Of a stretch of DNA of 64,000 nucleotides, positions 47,318-59,806 are shown piece by piece. The number at the start of each line of letters is the position of its first letter. Within the stretch, counting starts at the first letter, position 1. Both the position numbers and the translations under genes were made by a program. The notes beneath the pieces were generated by a model that did no database searches, had not been told where the DNA came from, and was given only the letters and a program-made list of their open reading frames with translations. This DNA is from Herminiimonas sp. (lineage in GTDB: Bacteria; Pseudomonadota; Gammaproteobacteria; Burkholderiales; Burkholderiaceae), in NCBI RefSeq assembly GCF_030655415.1, contig NZ_JAURVN010000018.1:62001-126000 (forward strand), in the 5' to 3' direction.

Positions 47318-48292
47318 TTATTCAGGATTATTTTTGTTTGCCTGCGTCAGATTTTCGAGCGCACTTTGCAAGTCGGGATAAACAAATTCAAAGCCACTTG
47401 CTTGCAGTCCTGCTGGTGTCACGCGTTGACCTTCAAGCAGTAAATCTGCCTGTTCACCCAGTAGCAGTTGCATCAAGATCGCAGGTGTTGGAAAAATAGA
47501 TGGCCTATGCAGAACTCTTGCCGCTGTTTGGCTGAAGACTTCTTGCGTAACTGTTTGTGGCGCAGTGAAGTTATATGTCTCGATTGCATCCGTGGCGTTA
47601 CTTTGCCAGAGATGCGCGATGCCACGCAGCAGATCTTCCACATGTATCCACGACAGCCATTGCTGACCATCGCCGAGACGCCCGCCCACGCCCATTCGTA
47701 TCGGCAGCAACATCATCGGCAATGCGCCTCCTTTTCCCAACACCAGCCCGAAGCGCATGCAGATTACTTTCACGCCATATTGCGTTGCGGCCTGCGCGGC
47801 AGCTTCCCATTCCTGACAAAGCTGTGACATGAATATCGCTTGCGGTGCACTGTCTTCTTTCAACAAGCCTGCATCGCCTTTGGCTTGGATGCCGTAATAA
47901 CCGATTGCCGATGCGGATAGAAAAAGTCTGGGTTTGTGAGTCGCTCGTGCAATCCAGGCTATGACATTTTTTGTCGTATCTATGCGACTTTGACGCAGTA
48001 CTTCTTTGCGCGCAGCAGTCCAGCGCCATCCGAGTATACGAGCACCAGCAAGGTTGACGACGACGTCTATCTGTTGTTCTGTCGACAGCCCGTTCATGTT
48101 CGCGATGCAGCTGACATTTTTATCAAACTGCAGTGCGGCTTTTTCTGGATGTCGGGTGAGTACGATGACGCGCTGGCGATTTTTGACTAAAGCTTTTACC
48201 AGCAAACTGCCAATAAAACCACTTGCTCCGGTCACCAATACGCATTCAGATGTGTCGCTAAAAGATAGGTCGGATGTCATTTGCATTTTCAC
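47318..48292 (-). CDS. TIGR01777-family SDR epimerase
   Basis: A 324 aa NAD(P)-dependent sugar-epimerase-like protein of unknown substrate (YfcH-like). It has the dinucleotide site VTGASGFIGSLLV near residue 20, the VVNLAGARI element and a SxxxYYG active-site region (SASAIGYYGI), with the family C-terminal DUF1731-like part (LLLGEQADLLLEGQRV). Two in-frame ATGs at the very start. Follows the MFS gene by 47 nt on the same strand. Confidence 0.87.
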   Translation of the reverse strand: MKMQMTSDLSFSDTSECVLVTGASGFIGSLLVKALVKNRQRVIVLTRHPEKAALQFDKNVSCIANMNGLSTEQQIDVVVNLAGARILGWRWTAARKEVLRQSRIDTTKNVIAWIARATHKPRLFLSASAIGYYGIQAKGDAGLLKEDSAPQAIFMSQLCQEWEAAAQAATQYGVKVICMRFGLVLGKGGALPMMLLPIRMGVGGRLGDGQQWLSWIHVEDLLRGIAHLWQSNATDAIETYNFTAPQTVTQEVFSQTAARVLHRPSIFPTPAILMQLLLGEQADLLLEGQRVTPAGLQASGFEFVYPDLQSALENLTQANKNNPE

Positions 48293-48339
48293 TTTCCGTT
48301 AATCGCACATCTTTTTGTGATTGAATCAGTTGGAGTAGG

Positions 48340-49815
48340 TTACACAGGTGGCGTATTTGTGCCTGTGACTTCTGCCACTTTTTGTACAACTATTCCCTTG
48401 CTGACTGCTTCGCCATCATTAGCGCGCAGTGTCCAGAACGATAGTGACGACAGAACTGTTAATCCACCCAGCGTCAGAAAAGCGTGATGCAGTGCGCTGA
48501 TGACCGCCGTGCGATCAGACTGCGGCAGATCACCAAGATACCAGGCTGCGATAATCGAGCCAAAGGCTAATCCAAAACTCATGGACATCTGTTGCATCGA
48601 GCTGGCGATGGTACTGGCCATGCTGGAATCCTCTGCCTTGATATCCGCATAAGCCATCGAATTCATGCTGGAAAACTGCAACGAATTGAAAAATCCTTGC
48701 GACAGTGCCAGCAACAAAATTGCCCAGATCGGCGTGCTTGGCGTGATGATGGAAAACATGCAGATGGTGATACCTATCATCACTGTATTCACGATCAATA
48801 CCTTGCGATAGCCGAAGCGTCGCAAGACTCTGACGGAGATCAACTTCATCACCATTGCGGCGGCGGCTGTTGGCATCAGCAGCAAGCCGGATTGCCATGC
48901 AGGCAGACCCAAACCAATTTGGTAAAGCAGTGGCAACAGGAAAGGCAAACCGCCTACACCCAAGCGCGTGATAAAACCGCCTGCAACAGAGATGCGGAAG
49001 GTCCGCGTTTTAAACAGCGCAAGTTGCAGTAGCGGATAAATTGCATGTCGCGCGTGCAAGACATAAGCCGCCAGCAGACCCAGCGATAGCAGGAACAGGA
49101 TCGCGGTCGACGTGGTATCGAGATAGTGTTCGCCGAAGATTTCCAGTATCCACGATAGCAAGGCAACTCCCGATCCGAATAGTGCGAAGCCGATCACATC
49201 CAGCGGTCGCGGCACATCTGATCGATAGTCAGGCATGTGTTTATGGATCAACCATTGCGCGATCAATCCTATCGGTACGTTCACAAAAAAAATCGCCTGC
49301 CACGGCAACCAATACACAATCAGCCCACCTATGGTCGGACCGAGCAAAGGACCTATCAATGCAGGAATGATGACGAAGTTCATCGCTGCCAGTAATTCCG
49401 ATTTTGGAAAAGTGCGTATGACCGTCAGGCGGCCAACCGGCATCATCATCGCGGCGCTGAATCCCTGCAACATGCGCGCCGCAATCAGCATTGGCACGTT
49501 GAAGGACAAACCACACAGAATGGAAGAAAACGTGAACAAGCCGACGGCGGTGGCGAAGACTCGTCTGGTGCCAAAGCGATCTGCCATCCAGCCGCTGATA
49601 GGGATCGAAACAGCCAGGCTCAAAATGTAGCCGCTGACGACCGCTTTCAAACTCAAGGGTGTGACGTTGAGGCTGGCCGCCATCGAAGGAATTGCGGTGT
49701 TGATGATGGTCGAATCGAGCTGCTCCATGAAGAGCGCGATGGCGACTACCCAAGGCAGATATCGTTTGACCTTGGGATCGACTTCCGGATTCGTTATGGT
49801 TTGAGGCGCTGACAT
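48340..49815 (-). CDS. MFS multidrug exporter, DHA2 (EmrB/QacA) type
   Basis: A 491 aa proton-driven drug/metabolite exporter with about 14 hydrophobic segments. DHA2 hallmarks are DSTIINTAIPSMA in helix 1, SGWMADRFGTRRVF (motif A) and ALIGPLLGPTIGGLIV (motif C-like). No membrane-fusion partner (EmrA) or regulator is adjacent. Located directly downstream of ubiA on the same strand. Confidence 0.9.
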   Translation of the reverse strand: MSAPQTITNPEVDPKVKRYLPWVVAIALFMEQLDSTIINTAIPSMAASLNVTPLSLKAVVSGYILSLAVSIPISGWMADRFGTRRVFATAVGLFTFSSILCGLSFNVPMLIAARMLQGFSAAMMMPVGRLTVIRTFPKSELLAAMNFVIIPALIGPLLGPTIGGLIVYWLPWQAIFFVNVPIGLIAQWLIHKHMPDYRSDVPRPLDVIGFALFGSGVALLSWILEIFGEHYLDTTSTAILFLLSLGLLAAYVLHARHAIYPLLQLALFKTRTFRISVAGGFITRLGVGGLPFLLPLLYQIGLGLPAWQSGLLLMPTAAAAMVMKLISVRVLRRFGYRKVLIVNTVMIGITICMFSIITPSTPIWAILLLALSQGFFNSLQFSSMNSMAYADIKAEDSSMASTIASSMQQMSMSFGLAFGSIIAAWYLGDLPQSDRTAVISALHHAFLTLGGLTVLSSLSFWTLRANDGEAVSKGIVVQKVAEVTGTNTPPV

Positions 49816-49839
49816 AGTGTCGGAATTGCAGCTTAAATT

Positions 49840-50694
49840 TTAGCGCAACAAATAATCGAGTGCGACGCCGCCGAAGATTGCCGCGCCTAGCCAATTGTTA
49901 TGTCGGAATGCAGCAAAGCATCCGCTGCGTTCACGATCGCGTATCAAGGTGTAGTGATAAATTGCGCAAGCACCGGCGATTAACAAGCCTGCAACAAACC
50001 ACGCACGCAAGCCGAATTGCCAGCCGACGATAAAGATAATGAGCAAGGTCGCCGCATAACAAAACATCACTGCTGCGACATCGTATCGGCCGAAAGTAAT
50101 GGCAGATGTTTTCATGCCTATCTTCAAATCGTCTTCTCTATCCACCATCGCATATTCAGTATCGTAAGCGACCGCCCAGAAAATATTCGCGACCAGCAAC
50201 CACCATGCGGCAGCGGGAATAGCGCCTTGCACTGCCGCAAATCCCATAGGGATGCCGAAGCCAAATGCAATCCCGAGATACGCTTGCGGAATTGCAAAAA
50301 ATCGTTTGAAGTAGGGATAGCTGGCAGCAATAATCACCGCCGCAATCGACAACTGTTTAGTCAATGTATTCAGCGGCAGGATCAATGCAAACGCGATCAA
50401 GGTCAGCACCAATGCAACGAGTAGCGCTTCCTTGGGTTTGATCTTGCCGCTGGTGATCGGCCTGTCGACTGTGCGTTGTACATGCTTGTCAAAATCGCGA
50501 TCTGCGTAATCATTGATGGCGCAACCAGCCGAGCGCATCAGCACAGTACCTAATGTGAAGATGGCGACCAATGCCCAATCCGGCTTGCCATCCGAGGCGA
50601 ACCACAATGCCCACAAGGTGGGCCAAAGTAGCAGCAATATACCGATAGGTTTATCGAGGCGGATCAGGCGGAAATACAGTTGAAGGCGATTCAT
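49840..50694 (-). CDS. ubiA: 4-hydroxybenzoate polyprenyltransferase
   Basis: Inner-membrane enzyme that attaches the polyprenyl tail to 4-hydroxybenzoate in ubiquinone synthesis. The 284 aa protein has the two Mg-diphosphate motifs [15 protein letters not shown] and [12 protein letters not shown] and about eight transmembrane helices. The polyprenyl chain derives from farnesyl diphosphate made by IspA. Downstream of oxyR on the same strand. Confidence 0.95.
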   Translation of the reverse strand: MNRLQLYFRLIRLDKPIGILLLLWPTLWALWFASDGKPDWALVAIFTLGTVLMRSAGCAINDYADRDFDKHVQRTVDRPITSGKIKPKEALLVALVLTLIAFALILPLNTLTKQLSIAAVIIAASYPYFKRFFAIPQAYLGIAFGFGIPMGFAAVQGAIPAAAWWLLVANIFWAVAYDTEYAMVDREDDLKIGMKTSAITFGRYDVAAVMFCYAATLLIIFIVGWQFGLRAWFVAGLLIAGACAIYHYTLIRDRERSGCFAAFRHNNWLGAAIFGGVALDYLLR

Positions 50695-50750
50695 TGTGTG
50701 ACGCTGTTAATGGTTTGGTTCTACGGCAGTGATGGCTATGCTGAAGCGCA

Positions 50751-51698
50751 TCACGCTTCCGACGATGGCTCATTCGGCAGCATCGTCACGCCAGGCAATT
50801 CGCAAGACAACAATGCTTGTCTCACCGCCTCTATCGCAACGCCACGCGTAAAACTTTTACGCCATACCAGCACCACGCGGCGTGATGGACCTGGTTGCAC
50901 AAACGGGATGTAACGCAGCATGCCGTCCGTCGCATTCATGTCTGGCACCGATGCTTGCGGCAAGACGGTAATGCCGATGCCTGATGCGACCATGTGGCGT
51001 ATGGTTTCCAGTGATGAACCTTCGAAGGTGCGTGCGATGCCATCGCCGCTGGTCGAGAAGCGCGACATTTCTGGACAGACTTCCAGCACTTGATCGCGGA
51101 AGCAATGGCCATTGCCGAGCAAGAGCATGGTTTCCGATTTCAAATCGTCGGTCGAGACACTTTTCCGTTCAGCCCACGGATGCAGCTTGGGTACCGCGAC
51201 GACAAATGGTTCGTCGTACACCGGTTGTACTAGCAAGCCTTGATCGGGGAAAGGCAGGGCAACAATCGCAGCGTCGATTTCACCTTGCCGCAATTGCTCC
51301 AGCAATTTGACGGTGAAATTTTCCTGCAGCACCAGTGGCATTTGCGGTACGCGATCTATCATCGCTTTCACCAGCGGCGGCAATAAATAAGGCGCGATGG
51401 TGTAAATGATGCCGAGGCGGAAAGGTCCGACCAGTGGGTCTTTATTTTGTTTGGCGATTTCCTTGATGGCGGCGGTTTGTTCAAGCACACGCTCAGCTTG
51501 CGCAACGATTAGCACGCCTAACGGTGTCATCGAAATTTCGCTGCCGCCACGTTCGAATAGCGTCACGCCCAATTCGTCTTCCAGTTTTTTGATGGCGACG
51601 GATAAGGTCGGTTGTGCGACGAAGCAGGCTTCGGCCGCATGGCCAAAGTGTTTTTCGCGTGCGACGGCGACGATGTATTTGAGTTCGGTGAGTGTCAT
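50751..51698 (-). CDS. oxyR: Hydrogen peroxide sensor OxyR
   Basis: LysR-type activator of peroxide defence. The ATG at 51698 gives MTLTELKYIVAVAREKHFG and a 315 aa protein. The redox cysteines are in HCFRDQVLEVC at C199 and C208, the same numbers as in E. coli OxyR, so a functional disulfide switch is likely. recG is 65 nt upstream on the same strand and ubiA follows; oxyR-recG adjacency is common in betaproteobacteria. Confidence 0.95.
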   Translation of the reverse strand: MTLTELKYIVAVAREKHFGHAAEACFVAQPTLSVAIKKLEDELGVTLFERGGSEISMTPLGVLIVAQAERVLEQTAAIKEIAKQNKDPLVGPFRLGIIYTIAPYLLPPLVKAMIDRVPQMPLVLQENFTVKLLEQLRQGEIDAAIVALPFPDQGLLVQPVYDEPFVVAVPKLHPWAERKSVSTDDLKSETMLLLGNGHCFRDQVLEVCPEMSRFSTSGDGIARTFEGSSLETIRHMVASGIGITVLPQASVPDMNATDGMLRYIPFVQPGPSRRVVLVWRKSFTRGVAIEAVRQALLSCELPGVTMLPNEPSSEA

Positions 51699-51763
51699 GT
51701 TTTTTTCAGTGATACTGAAGTAAGCGGCGAACTGGATTGCCCATTCTATACCCGCTAGCCTGA

Positions 51764-53884
51764 CTACACTTTCAGGTAATCTTCGCGCGCGCCCAGCCAT
51801 CGGGCGAGATGCGCTTCTACAGTTGCAGGATCATCTCGTAATAAAGTTTGTGCGACATCGCGTGCTTTATCAACCAGCCATTGATCGGTTTCCAGATCGG
51901 CAAAACGCAACATGGCTTGACCGGATTGACGTGCGCCCAGGAATTCGCCGGGGCCGCGTATTTCCAGATCCTTGCGCGCAATTTCAAAACCGTCTGTCGA
52001 TTCGCGCATGATGCGCAGTCGTTGTTTGGCAATCATCCCCAGCGGTCCTTGATACAGCAACAGGCAAACACTGGCGGCCGAGCCGCGTCCAACACGTCCG
52101 CGTAATTGATGCAATTGCGACAGGCCGAAGCGTTCAGCATGTTCGATCACCATCAGCGATGCGTTCGGGACATCGACGCCGACTTCGATGACGGTGGTGG
52201 CAACCAAAACATTGATTTCACCCCTTGTGAAAGCGTCCATCACATCTTGCTTTTCTGCCGACTTCATTCGGCCGTGCACCAAGCCAACCTGCAAGTCGGG
52301 CAATGCTTCAACCAAAGTTTGGTGGGTGTCGGTGGCGGTTTGCAATTGCAGCGCTTCTGATTCTTCAATCAAGGGACAGACCCAATACACTTGCCGGCCT
52401 TCCAGCGCGGCCGCGTGCACGCGCTCTATCACTTCATCGCGCCGGTTTTGATCGATCACGCGGGTGACGATAGGTGTGCGGCCTGGCGGTAGTTCGTCGA
52501 TGACGGACACTTCCAGATCGGCGTAGTAAGTCATCGCCAATGTGCGTGGAATCGGTGTCGCCGACATCATCAGTTGATGCGGGATTTTTTGATTTTTTAA
52601 TGCGAGGTTGTTGTCCAAACCTTTGTTACGTAAGACGAGACGCTGGCCGACGCCGAAGCGATGTTGTTCATCAACGATGACCAAGCCGAGTTTTGAAAAC
52701 AGTACGTCTTCTTGGATCAATGCATGCGTGCCGATGATTAGTTGCGCTTCACCTGATTCGATACGCGCCTTGGCTTCCAGTTTTTCTTTCTTCTTCAGAC
52801 TGCCGGTCAGCCATGCAACGTTGACGCCGAGAGGTTCCATCCAGCCTGCAATCTTGCGGAAATGCTGGTCTGCCAAAATTTCGGTAGGCGCCATCAACAC
52901 CGCTTGAAAACCGCTGTCGATAGCTTGCGCAGCGGCGATGGCGGCAACCACTGTTTTGCCGCTGCCGACGTCGCCTTGCAGCAGACGTTGCATAGGGAAT
53001 GATTGCTTCAGGTCAGCGCGGATTTCTTCCAGCACGCGTTGCTGCGCACCTGTCAGTGAAAACGGTAACTGCTTCAAGAACGCCTTGGATAATTTACCAA
53101 TGGTAGGCAATACCGCCGCACCTTTTTCGCGGCGCGCGATTTGTGCGCGCTTCATCGACAATTGCTGTGCCAGCAATTCATCGAACTTCATGCGCACCCA
53201 CGCAGCATGCGAACGATCGGCCAATGCACTTTCGTCTGTATCTGGCGGCGGATTGTGCAGCATGCGAACGGCCGGCTCGAACTGCATCAGCTCAAGCGAA
53301 GTGCGTAATTGTTCTGACAAAGTATCGCGCCATGCTATGCGCGCCATTGCATCGATGATGGTTTTGCGCAGCACGGTTTGCGACAAGCCTTCGCCTGCTG
53401 GATAAACTGGCGTCAAAGCCGATGGCAGCGGCGCACCTTCTATCACCATCTTGTACGATGGATGCACCATCTCTGCGCCGAAGAAGCCGTGTCGCACTTC
53501 GCCGCGTGCACGTACACGATTGCCTTCGGCCATTTGCTTGATCTGGCTGCCGTAAAAATTCAGGAAACGCATCACGAGTTGGCCGGACTCATCCGAAATC
53601 GTCACCACCAATTGGCGGCGTGGACGGAAGGCGACTTCGCATGAGGTGACGACGCCTTCCACCTGCACAGCACGGCCGAAGATGAAACCGGCTTCGCTGA
53701 TGCTCTTGATCTCGGTTTCATCTTCATAGCGCAAGGGCAAATGCAATACCTTGTCCATGTCGGAACGCAATCCGAGTTTGATCAGCTTGTCATCGATTTT
53801 TTCCGCGCGTGTGGGTGCCGCCGACTTCGTCGATTTTGCAGTTTTTTTGGCAACAGATGCGGGCTTTTTCTTTGGTACAGGCAT
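51764..53884 (-). CDS. recG: ATP-dependent DNA helicase RecG
   Basis: Remodels stalled forks and branched DNA. The 706 aa protein has a Lys-rich start, an N-terminal wedge/OB domain (about 60-200), and SF2 motifs: LLQGDVGSGKTVVA (Walker A), VDEQHRFGVGQR (DExH), MSATPIPRTLAM, LPPGRTPIVTRV, and QLRGRVGRG in the second RecA-like domain, with a C-terminal DYLKV end. Divergent from queA. Confidence 0.96.
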   Translation of the reverse strand: MPVPKKKPASVAKKTAKSTKSAAPTRAEKIDDKLIKLGLRSDMDKVLHLPLRYEDETEIKSISEAGFIFGRAVQVEGVVTSCEVAFRPRRQLVVTISDESGQLVMRFLNFYGSQIKQMAEGNRVRARGEVRHGFFGAEMVHPSYKMVIEGAPLPSALTPVYPAGEGLSQTVLRKTIIDAMARIAWRDTLSEQLRTSLELMQFEPAVRMLHNPPPDTDESALADRSHAAWVRMKFDELLAQQLSMKRAQIARREKGAAVLPTIGKLSKAFLKQLPFSLTGAQQRVLEEIRADLKQSFPMQRLLQGDVGSGKTVVAAIAAAQAIDSGFQAVLMAPTEILADQHFRKIAGWMEPLGVNVAWLTGSLKKKEKLEAKARIESGEAQLIIGTHALIQEDVLFSKLGLVIVDEQHRFGVGQRLVLRNKGLDNNLALKNQKIPHQLMMSATPIPRTLAMTYYADLEVSVIDELPPGRTPIVTRVIDQNRRDEVIERVHAAALEGRQVYWVCPLIEESEALQLQTATDTHQTLVEALPDLQVGLVHGRMKSAEKQDVMDAFTRGEINVLVATTVIEVGVDVPNASLMVIEHAERFGLSQLHQLRGRVGRGSAASVCLLLYQGPLGMIAKQRLRIMRESTDGFEIARKDLEIRGPGEFLGARQSGQAMLRFADLETDQWLVDKARDVAQTLLRDDPATVEAHLARWLGAREDYLKV

Positions 53885-54099
53885 ATCGGGCCGAAAATGG
53901 GCGGCAGGGCGTAAAATAGCGGGTTTTGCGAAGACTTCATGTCTGGCGATGCTTCACATGAAGGTGCCGATTCGGCAAGCTTTGCAACCATAGCAGTTCT
54001 GCCGCGCGATTGCATACAAACAGATTAAATTTGTCTGCGTCACACCTCGGACAGTAAAACCGATGTCTTCACGATGTTTTCAATTTAATTATTAGCCGC

Positions 54100-56252
<2,153 letters not shown>

Positions 56253-56383
56253 TTTTTGCCGGGCTGCAAGATCGCTGGTTTTCGGTCTTTGATTTGCTAA
56301 TTGTCATAGAGCGCTGGAAAGCATTCTTCCAGTGCTAAAATAACCGACTGTTATTTATCCCTTACAACAACCTGGAGCATTCA

Positions 56384-56713
56384 GTGTTTATTTCCAACGC
56401 ATACGCAGCAGCAGCGCCAGCCGCTGGTGGCATCATGGGCAGCTTGACGCAATTCGTACCAATTCTCTTGATGTTTGTCGCGCTGTACTTCTTGATGATT
56501 CGCCCACAAATGAAACGTCAAAAAGAACACAAAGCGATGGTCGAAGCAGTGACACGCGGTGATGAAGTAGTAACATCCGGCGGCATGCTCGGCAAAGTTA
56601 TCAAGGTTTCTGATGTGTACGTTTCGATCGAAGTGCAAGATGGTACAGAAGTGATTTTGCAAAAAAGCGCAGTCACAACCTTGCTGCCTAAAGGCACGAT
56701 CAAGTCGCTGTAA
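56384..56713 (+). CDS. yajC: Sec translocon accessory subunit YajC
   Basis: Small membrane partner of SecDF (109 aa). It starts at a GTG (56384) with GGAG nine nt upstream, has one transmembrane helix (about 24-41, FVPILLMFVALYFLMI), then RPQMKRQKEHK and a basic cytosolic tail. In the canonical tgt-yajC-secD-secF order. Confidence 0.94.
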   Translation: MFISNAYAAAAPAAGGIMGSLTQFVPILLMFVALYFLMIRPQMKRQKEHKAMVEAVTRGDEVVTSGGMLGKVIKVSDVYVSIEVQDGTEVILQKSAVTTLLPKGTIKSL

Positions 56714-56793
56714 TCTGGGTTAAACGCCCCACCTCCGCTAGCCGGATGTGGGGTTGATTTTTGTCTGACGTTCCACCCGAACCCTGAATCAAT

Positions 56794-58653
56794 ATGAATC
56801 GCTATCCTCTCTGGAAGTACATTACGATCGCCGTCGCATTGCTGATAGGCGTGCTGTACACGATCCCGAATTTCTTTGGCGAATCGCCCGCGGTGCAAAT
56901 CAGTAGCGCCAAAGCCACGATCAAAGTCGAAAGCTCCCTGATTGCTCAGGTTGAGCAAGCCTTGAAAAAAGAAGGTCTTCAATCCGACGGCATCGTGTAT
57001 GAAACGATAGGCACGCAAGGCACCGTACGCGTCCGTTTCCCGAACACGGATATCCAGTTCAAGGCCAAAGCCCTGCTGGAAAAAGATCTGAATCTCGATC
57101 CTGCTGACCCTACCTATCTGGTTGCATTCAATCTGTTGCCGAACACACCGGCATGGCTGCAAAGTCTGCACGCTGCGCCTATGTATCTCGGTCTCGATTT
57201 GCGCGGTGGTGTCCACTTCTTGATGCAGGTTGATACCAAGGCGGTGATGGACAAGCGCGTCGTTGGCTTGCAATCGAGTGCGCGCGCGATTTTGCGTGAC
57301 AAGAATGTACGTCACTCCGGTATTACGCGTAGTGGTGACAACATCGAAATCGCCTTCCGTGATGCCGACACTCGCGCCAAGGCACGTACCGCACTGAGCG
57401 ACGAATTACGCGAACTGGCATTGACCGATAGCGGCACTGGCGAAGATTTGAAACTGGTCGGTTCTTTGCAGCCGACTGCATTGAAGCAAACAGTTGAAGA
57501 TGCGGTTCAGCAAAATATCACCACCTTGTCGAAGCGCGTCAATGAACTCGGTGTTGCCGAGCCATTGATACAGCGTCAGGGTGCAGATCGTATCGTGGTG
57601 CAATTGCCTGGTGTGCAAGACGTTTCGCGCGCCAAGGACATCATCGGTAAAACTGCGACACTGGAAATTCGCTTGGTCGATGAAACAGTGACACGCGGTA
57701 CTGAAGAAACTTCTGCAATTCCATTCGGTTCCGAACTGTTCAAGGTTGGCAAGAACGCGCCTGTGGTCTTGTACAAGGATACGATCATCACTGGTGAATA
57801 CATCTCCAGCGCATCGGCCAGCTTCGACTCAAATCACCAACCATCCGTCAGCATTGATTTGAATGGTGATGGTGGTCGTCGCATGCGTGAAGCAACGCGC
57901 TCACGCGTCGGCAAATCGATGGCGATTGTTTTATTTGAAAAGAACAAGGGCGAAGTGCTGAGCGTTGCGACTATTCGTGATGAGCTTGGTGCACGTTTCC
58001 AGATCACCGGCATGGGTTCTTCCGAAGCGTCCAGCGATCTGGCCTTGCTGTTGCGCGCTGGTTCATTGGCAGCGCCGATGGAAATCATCGAAGAACGTAC
58101 GATCGGACCGCAACTCGGTGCTGAGAACATCAGCAAGGGTTTCCACGCGACGCTGTACGGTTTCATCGCGATTGCCATCTTCATGATTGTCTATTACCGC
58201 ATGTTTGGTTTCTTCAGTGTGTTTGCGCTGTCGGTCAACGTCATGCTGTTGATCGCATTGCTATCGATGTTGCAGGCGACATTAACGTTGCCGGGTATCG
58301 CGGCGATTGCACTGACGCTGGGTATGGCGATCGATGCCAACGTGCTGATCAATGAACGTATTCGAGAAGAGTTGCGAGCGGGGCATTCGCCGCAGACAGC
58401 GATTTCGATAGGCTTTGAACGTGCATGGGCAACCATTCTCGATTCCAACGTGACGACGCTGATTGCTGGTCTGGCCCTGTTGATTTTCGGTTCAGGTGCA
58501 GTGCGTGGTTTTGCGGTGGTGCATTGCCTGGGTATTCTGACCTCGATATTCTCGGCCGTATTTGTATCGCGCGGCTTCGTTAATCTCTGGTACGGACGCA
58601 AGAAGAAATTGACATCGGTGTCGATCGGCCAAGTCTGGAAAGCGGCCGACTGA
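56794..58653 (+). CDS. secD: Protein translocase subunit SecD
   Basis: Proton-motive-force-driven export helper. The 619 aa protein has an N-terminal helix, GLDLRGGVHFLMQVD, a large periplasmic P1 domain, and a C-terminal RND-like bundle with ALTLGMAIDANVLINERIREEL carrying the key acidic residue. A 143 nt gap containing a hairpin separates it from secF. Confidence 0.96.
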   Translation: MNRYPLWKYITIAVALLIGVLYTIPNFFGESPAVQISSAKATIKVESSLIAQVEQALKKEGLQSDGIVYETIGTQGTVRVRFPNTDIQFKAKALLEKDLNLDPADPTYLVAFNLLPNTPAWLQSLHAAPMYLGLDLRGGVHFLMQVDTKAVMDKRVVGLQSSARAILRDKNVRHSGITRSGDNIEIAFRDADTRAKARTALSDELRELALTDSGTGEDLKLVGSLQPTALKQTVEDAVQQNITTLSKRVNELGVAEPLIQRQGADRIVVQLPGVQDVSRAKDIIGKTATLEIRLVDETVTRGTEETSAIPFGSELFKVGKNAPVVLYKDTIITGEYISSASASFDSNHQPSVSIDLNGDGGRRMREATRSRVGKSMAIVLFEKNKGEVLSVATIRDELGARFQITGMGSSEASSDLALLLRAGSLAAPMEIIEERTIGPQLGAENISKGFHATLYGFIAIAIFMIVYYRMFGFFSVFALSVNVMLLIALLSMLQATLTLPGIAAIALTLGMAIDANVLINERIREELRAGHSPQTAISIGFERAWATILDSNVTTLIAGLALLIFGSGAVRGFAVVHCLGILTSIFSAVFVSRGFVNLWYGRKKKLTSVSIGQVWKAAD

Positions 58654-58662
58654 TGTTGAACA

Positions 58663-58692
58663 GCAGCGTTTCATTACGCTGCGGTTTCTTTT
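58663..58692 (+). terminator. Weak terminator-like hairpin between secD and secF
   Basis: GCAGCG, loop TTTCATTA, CGCTGC, then GGTTTCTTTT. A short stem with an interrupted T-run, ten nt after the secD stop. Confidence 0.45.
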
Positions 58693-58796
58693 ATGTGCCT
58701 GTTGTATTCAGCAAGATTCGTATTTAGACATACCGCCCGCAACACGATCATCGCGATGAGCGCGACAAGTTGCAGCGGTTGCCAAGAGAGGTAGTG

Positions 58797-59741
58797 ATGG
58801 AGTTTTTCCGCATCAAAAAAGATATTCCGTTCATGCGTCATGCGTTGATTTTCAACGTGATTTCGGTGCTGACATTTGTCGCCGCAGTGTTCTTCCTGTT
58901 CCACAAGGGTTTGCATCTGTCTATCGAATTTACCGGCGGCACCGTGATGGAAGTCGCGTATCCGAAGGCGGCCGATATTGAAGGTGTACGCACCAAGATC
59001 GGTGATCTCGGTTATACCGACATCCAGGTCCAAAGCTTCGGCACTGCGCAAGATGTATTGATTCGTTTGCCAGTACAGCCGAACGCCGATACGGGACAGG
59101 TTAGTTCGCGCGTGATGGGTGCATTGACGGCACAGGACAGCACTGTCGTGTTGAAACGCGTGGAGTTTGTTGGGCCGCAAGTTGGTGAAGAGCTGACACA
59201 TGATGGTTTGATGGCGCTTGGTATGCTGGTGCTTGGCATCATGATTTATCTGGCGTTTCGCTTCGAATGGAAATATGCGGTCTCTGCAATTTTCGCGAAC
59301 TTGCATGACGTCGTGATCATTCTCGGTTTCTTCGCATTCTTCCAATGGGAATTTTCATTGACCGTGCTTGCCGCAGTGTTGGCCGTGCTTGGTTATTCAG
59401 TGAATGAATCCGTGATTGTCTTCGATCGTGTGCGCGAAACCTTCCGTGATCGCAAGTTCGGCAAGCTGGAAGTTCCGGCTGTCATGAATCACGCGATCAC
59501 CAGCACGATCTCTCGTACCTTGATTACTCACGGCTCGACACAATTGATGGTGTTGTCGATGTTATTCCTCGGCGGCCCGACCCTGCATTACTTTGCGCTC
59601 GCGTTGACGATTGGTATCTGCTTCGGCATCTATTCTTCGGTATTCGTTGCGGCAGCTTTGGCAATGTGGCTGGGCGTCAGACGTGAAGACTTGATCAAGC
59701 CGATCAAGGAAAAAGATGAGCATGATGGCGCGGTAGTGTAA
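58797..59741 (+). CDS. secF: Protein translocase subunit SecF
   Basis: Partner of SecD, 314 aa. The ATG at 58797 (AGAGAGG upstream) gives MEFFRIKKDIPFMRH, better than the longer frame from 58770. It has the SIEFTGGTVMEV motif, six transmembrane helices, and the conserved GYSVNESVIVFDRVRE with SRTLITHGST. Followed by a bidirectional terminator. Confidence 0.95.
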   Translation: MEFFRIKKDIPFMRHALIFNVISVLTFVAAVFFLFHKGLHLSIEFTGGTVMEVAYPKAADIEGVRTKIGDLGYTDIQVQSFGTAQDVLIRLPVQPNADTGQVSSRVMGALTAQDSTVVLKRVEFVGPQVGEELTHDGLMALGMLVLGIMIYLAFRFEWKYAVSAIFANLHDVVIILGFFAFFQWEFSLTVLAAVLAVLGYSVNESVIVFDRVRETFRDRKFGKLEVPAVMNHAITSTISRTLITHGSTQLMVLSMLFLGGPTLHYFALALTIGICFGIYSSVFVAAALAMWLGVRREDLIKPIKEKDEHDGAVV

Positions 59742-59756
59742 GCACTTCATGCAAAT

Positions 59757-59784
59757 AAAAAAGCCGGCAATTGCCGGCTTTTTT
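59757..59784. terminator. Bidirectional terminator between secF and marR
   Basis: AAAAAAGCCGGCAATTGCCGGCTTTTTT, a perfect palindrome between convergent genes (split here as AAAAAAGCCGGCAA / TTGCCGGCTTTTTT). Confidence 0.93.
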
Positions 59785-59806
59785 ATTGTCTATGTTCTTT
59801 GCTGCT

